NCBI RefSeq assembly: GCF_000003605.2
Contig: NW_003135838.1
Coordinates: 243,108 to 277,729, forward strand
From: Saccoglossus kowalevskii
Taxonomy: Eukaryota; Hemichordata; Enteropneusta; Harrimaniidae
Direction of reading: 5' to 3'
Length of the DNA stretch: 34,622 bases
This document shows positions 31,915-34,622 of this stretch, one piece after another. The notes under the pieces are model-generated. The model saw only the letters and a program-made list of their open reading frames with translations. It did no database searches and was not told the DNA's origin. Position 1 is the stretch's first letter. The number at the start of each line of letters is the position of its first letter. A program made the translations under genes and the position numbers.

Positions 31915-34622
31915 GCAAGTATTCCACTTAGATTTACATTTCTAATTATGCCATTGTATTTGCCATATACATATTTTATGCTGTATTCAATGCCTGGATT
32001 GTCACTATGATTATACAAACCACTGACTGGGAAGTAAACAAACTAAATCGCTTGTATATGTAAAGAAATTAATTTAATTAATTGGTTGATTGATTTATTC
32101 GTTCGACAAAAAAAGTTGTTGTTGTTGCTGTTGTCGTCGTTGTTGTTGTTGTTGTTGTTGTCGTCGTTGTTGTTGTACCAAGTGGAAACTTATTGAATTC
32201 CAACTGCCTACCTCACAATGGACATCCAGCCTATACGTGTCAATTTCAATGTTACACTTCCATTGCAGTTGCCTTTCGTCGTTAATACCAATATATATCG
32301 TGTATTCTCCATGAACCGTACTTCATTCAATTAACATTCCCAACTCGCCCAAGATGCGTGCAATGCGGAAAGGGACATCAATCGTGTAATTCGGCTATTG
32401 TACATAGGTGTGTTGTCCCCTGTCCTATTGAAAAAAGGTGTGAATTTAATTGAATTTCCAGACTAAAGTCGTTCTAGTTCGTGGCAACATGAACGTAACG
32501 TAGACACTACTTCAATTGTACTTTGTAGCGAATGTAATCGATGAAGCTTTGAGGTCAGCTCACAACAGAACTAAGTGTATGTGCCCGTACCACCAATGCT
32601 CCGGATGGGGAGGTATTCGTTTTGGAATAGCCATGGTATACCGCATGTCCGATTCTTTTTGGAAGTAAGTGTACACCTATTATTACACATGTTATTTTCA
32701 TGTTATTACTACCAACTATTATTCCTGTGACCTGCTGTATCGGGCATTCAATTTATTTATACAGCGTGTTCCCAATTGTGCGCAAATTGTAAACATTTGT
32801 ATTCACACGAAGACCTCGCTCAGGCAGGGGACCTTATAAATATATACTACTGTTGAATAGACTGTAAACCAACTACACTGTAACTACATATTTTGCAAAC
32901 GACACATGCAAGACTATATTAAGCCAGATTCGCTGGGTTCCATATCTCTGTTATTTAGAAGGTTCTGACCAAACTGTGTGTTTTACATATAGAGGGCGGT
33001 GCATCGCGTCGATAAAGGTCCAATGCAACGCATACGACGCGTAAAAAAAATAAACTAGTGCCATGCCAGAGAGTTGAAACGACCCAGTTGCTGACACGAA
33101 ATGCGTTATGCTTTTCAAAAGACAACCTGGCCAATCACAGCGCTTTTAATACCATATGTACACCATCCACATATTTTACTTTGATTTAATTCCATTGAAA
33201 CAAAGATGATTTCTATTATTATTTCTTAGTGTAAATGCCATGTCATTTAAAGCGGGGGAGTCGTCACCTACGCATGCTCCACGTGGCCATAGCCTGTCTA
33301 CCCATGAGCCTATGCGTTCTTAGCGTGTGTTGTTATCATTGCTTGGGACTCAATTCCCGCGCGTGCGTGATGAGGTCAATTTTCTGAACAGTTCATAGTT
33401 CATAGTGCAGTGTCCCTAACAAGTTGCTTTACTCTCGCAATTTACGTGATTGTACCGCGTGATTTCAATAAGGTCGTTCGCGATACTTTAAATCGCCTAT
33501 GCTGCCAGTGCATACATTTATTTTGAGGGCGCCGCGCCATTCAATAACATCAAAAGTTTACGTTTGTCAGTTGATTCTCATCAGATGCCAGTATGACCCC
33601 TTATGTTGGTGCTAAAAAGTAAATCGCTGGCGTTTCATGTTACCGATGTCCTTTGCAGTTGTTCTTACACTTTTCCAATTTATTTCTATCATAAAGTCAT
33701 TTGGTTTGCCGAGGTTTCATAGCGGGGTTTCTCATCGTCAATGAACCTGACTGACAAACCTGAACTATGCAACTGATCGGATCATTTGGTCAATTTAGGG
33801 TTACCCTTATGAAAACTGGAGGGTGGAAGTGTTGCGGGTAGAGAGAAATGATTACCATGGTTACCCCATAGTGTAATAGAAATTGCATATATGAATAAGG
33901 CATTTGCCAAAAAACAAGACAAAACAACAAAACAAACATAACCCTGAACTCAACCAGGAAAACCCTCATTTTCATTCGTTTAGCCATGGCACGTCAGATG
34001 CGAAAAAAGCCGAAGATTTTGCACACGAACTTCGATGGCAATGGTTTCGAGACATTGGCTGCGATGACAACGTAATCATATTTGTTTCAAGATGGGATCG
34101 CCAGGTATGCCTTATTCTTCACATATCAATAGTTCAGTAGTTCTGTTGCATTTGTCGTGTCGCTCTATAGACAGTGGTTGTGTTTTGGATTCAATTCAAT
34201 TATGTTCTAACGATATAGCGCCCTCTGTATATTGACGCTAACACTAGCTGCGGTCGAGATGTCGAGAAATATTGAATTATACTATAAAAGGGTTAATTAT
34301 TCTCAGTGGGTTTTAATTGTGCTTAGTTCACTGACTGCGCTAAATTAAAACCCAGTGAATATGCCTGAAATGCTAAATGAGTAAAATCAAAACCGAACGA
34401 AAATTAGACATTGTACGTATAGTATTTCAATACGAGGGCGCACTGACTAACTAACTAACTAACTAACTCGCTAGACAGTATAACAGGCCCGAAAAATAAA
34501 AATATTTTTTTTCCACGACAAACGGCACACTGTCTCCATGAGATATCATTCGGTCACACTGGCACGCCATAGAACTATCTTCAGTAACGTGTTTTATGTT
34601 TTGCAGATGAACATAGCCACTG
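31617..34622 (+). CDS. TPM-domain protein, MOLO-1-like, four exons, 3' incomplete
   Basis: Exons 31617-31914, 31984-independent of any shift 32529-32664, 33984-34104 and 34607 onward (four in all: 31617-31914, 32529-32664, 33984-34104, 34607-34622) join in phases 1, 2 and 0 to give 190 residues up to the window edge. Visible features: a secretory signal at residues 41-57 (MFLLFLLLGVQIVTASA) with an A-x-A cleavage site, then WTPVEYPNP (63-71), CGR (79-81), CDPDGILS (89-96), a TKCMCPYHQC cysteine cluster, a GGIRFGIAMVYRM strand, an AEDFAHELRWQW helix, DDNVIIFVSRWDRQ and MNIATG. This order matches animal TPM proteins of the MOLO-1 type. In nematodes MOLO-1 is a one-pass membrane protein that enhances gating of levamisole-type acetylcholine receptors; related TPM domains elsewhere are linked to phosphatase activity. 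The C-terminal part, including any membrane anchor, lies beyond the window. Met41 (31737) gives a classical signal peptide and may be the true start; Met1 is the first in-frame ATG after a stop. Confidence 0.85.
31915..32528 (+). other. Intron 1 of the MOLO-1-like gene, GC-AG type
   Basis: It begins GCAAGT and ends TTTGTAG before CGAATG, 614 bp, phase 1. Splicing creates an Ala codon and the sequence LSFKEANVIDEAL, as expected for the family. It contains a GTT/GTC microsatellite. Confidence 0.75.
32115..32176 (+). repeat. GTT microsatellite with GTC interruptions
   Basis: About 20 triplets, mostly GTT, interrupted by GTCGTC twice and by one GCT. The polycysteine frame across it is an artefact of intronic sequence. 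Confidence 0.95.
32529..32664 (+). CDS. MOLO-1-like gene, exon 2
   Basis: 136 bp, entered in phase 1 and left in phase 2. The acceptor is TTTGTAG and the donor GTAAGT at 32665. It encodes NVIDEALRSAHNRTKCMCPY and then HQCSGWGGIRFGIAMVYRM. The C-x-C-x(4)-C cluster followed by a glycine-rich strand is typical of MOLO-1-like TPM proteins. It is too short to be seen as an isolated long reading frame. Confidence 0.8.
32665..33983 (+). other. Intron 2 of the MOLO-1-like gene
   Basis: GTAAGT to TTCGTTTAG, 1,319 bp, phase 2. It holds a family S MITE at 33247-33375; otherwise nothing coding was seen. Confidence 0.75.
33247..33375 (+). mobile_element. GC-rich MITE family S, copy 4 (right end decayed)
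   Basis: It starts TTAAAGCGGGGGAGTCGTCA. The interior CTACCCATGAGCC and TGTGTTGTTATCATTGCTTG match copies 1 and 3. The right end breaks down after CGCGCGTGCG. It lies inside intron 2 of the MOLO-1-like gene. Confidence 0.75.
33984..34104 (+). CDS. MOLO-1-like gene, exon 3
   Basis: 121 bp, phase 2 in and phase 0 out. The acceptor follows a pyrimidine tract (TTTTCATTCGTTTAG) and the donor is GTATGC. It encodes HGTSDAKKAEDFAHELRWQW and then FRDIGCDDNVIIFVSRWDRQ. The DD-x-V-hydrophobic-IF-hydrophobic-S pattern is a core strand of the TPM domain. Confidence 0.85.
34280..34418 (+). mobile_element. MITE family B, copy 3 (internally deleted)
   Basis: It starts TACTATAAAAGGGTTAATTA and shares GTGGGTTTTAATTGTGCTTA-type sequence and AACCCAGTGAATATGCCTGA with copies 1 and 2. 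It lacks about 70 bp of the middle, and its right end has decayed. Confidence 0.7.
34444..34470 (+). repeat. ACTA microsatellite
   Basis: About six tandem CTAA/ACTA units following GCACTGA, within intron 3. Confidence 0.9.
34607..34622 (+). CDS. MOLO-1-like gene, start of exon 4 (cut by window edge)
   Basis: After GTTTTGCAG the frame continues MNIATG-like (the last codon is incomplete). With exon 3 it reads SRWDRQMNIAT, which suits the DRQ-x-Y/M-x-x-x-G segment of the family. The exon continues beyond the window. Confidence 0.7.

Larger units (their letters stand above)
34105..34606 (+). other. Intron 3 of the MOLO-1-like gene
   Basis: GTATGC to GTTTTGCAG, 502 bp, phase 0. It contains a family B MITE and an ACTA microsatellite. 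Confidence 0.7.

Noticed and set aside
32090-32314. Frame with polycysteine stretch
   Set aside because: It is the GTT microsatellite inside intron 1 of the MOLO-1-like gene.
1-34622. tRNA or rRNA genes
   Set aside because: I looked for B-box-like GTTCGAATC strings with cloverleaf context and for conserved rRNA blocks and found none; a covariance-model scan would be decisive.

Overview
The window looks like nuclear DNA from an animal, most likely a marine invertebrate (hemichordate, cephalochordate or lophotrochozoan; I cannot tell which). It is AT-rich (roughly one third G+C by eye), has spliceosomal introns, short TIR elements (MITEs), LINE remnants, microsatellites and one 50-N assembly gap. 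CpG is sparse except in two clusters. I see no prokaryotic gene organisation, no tRNA or rRNA gene and no CRISPR array.

Layout. (1) At 579-727 on the minus strand is one internal exon. It opens with a strong splice acceptor, carries an in-frame stop and then the start codon of a protein whose first 34 residues resemble the N-terminal SAM-like domain of ACK/TNK-type non-receptor tyrosine kinases; the gene continues left of the window. (2) From about 730 to 28,200 I find no host coding exon. This stretch holds mobile-element debris: at least eleven MITEs of several families sharing TACTGTAAA-type ends, other TIR elements, three LINE 3' remnants, a 21-bp minisatellite and two strong hairpins. 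(3) At about 28,000-28,560 CpG density jumps and there is a minus-strand CAG/GTAAGC donor, an ETS site and CCAAT boxes. I infer the promoter and untranslated first exon of the same minus-strand gene, which would make region 2 a first intron of about 27.5 kb. (4) 28,560-31,000 is intergenic, with pieces of a GC-rich MITE family. (5) From about 31,000 a second CpG-richer stretch leads into a plus-strand gene at 31,617. Four exons join in frame into a secreted or membrane TPM-domain protein of the MOLO-1 type; the gene runs off the right edge. Its first intron appears to use a GC-AG donor.

The two host genes are therefore probably divergent (head to head) across an intergenic region of about 3 kb. 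MOLO-1 is known in nematodes as an auxiliary protein of levamisole-type acetylcholine receptors; ACK kinases act downstream of Cdc42 and receptor tyrosine kinases. Nothing in the sequence shows that the two work together.

No novel multi-gene system is evident. The most notable observations are the GC-AG intron, the inferred very long first intron, the shared ends of several otherwise different MITE families, the minisatellite with CCAAT boxes every 21 bp, and a long near-perfect hairpin.
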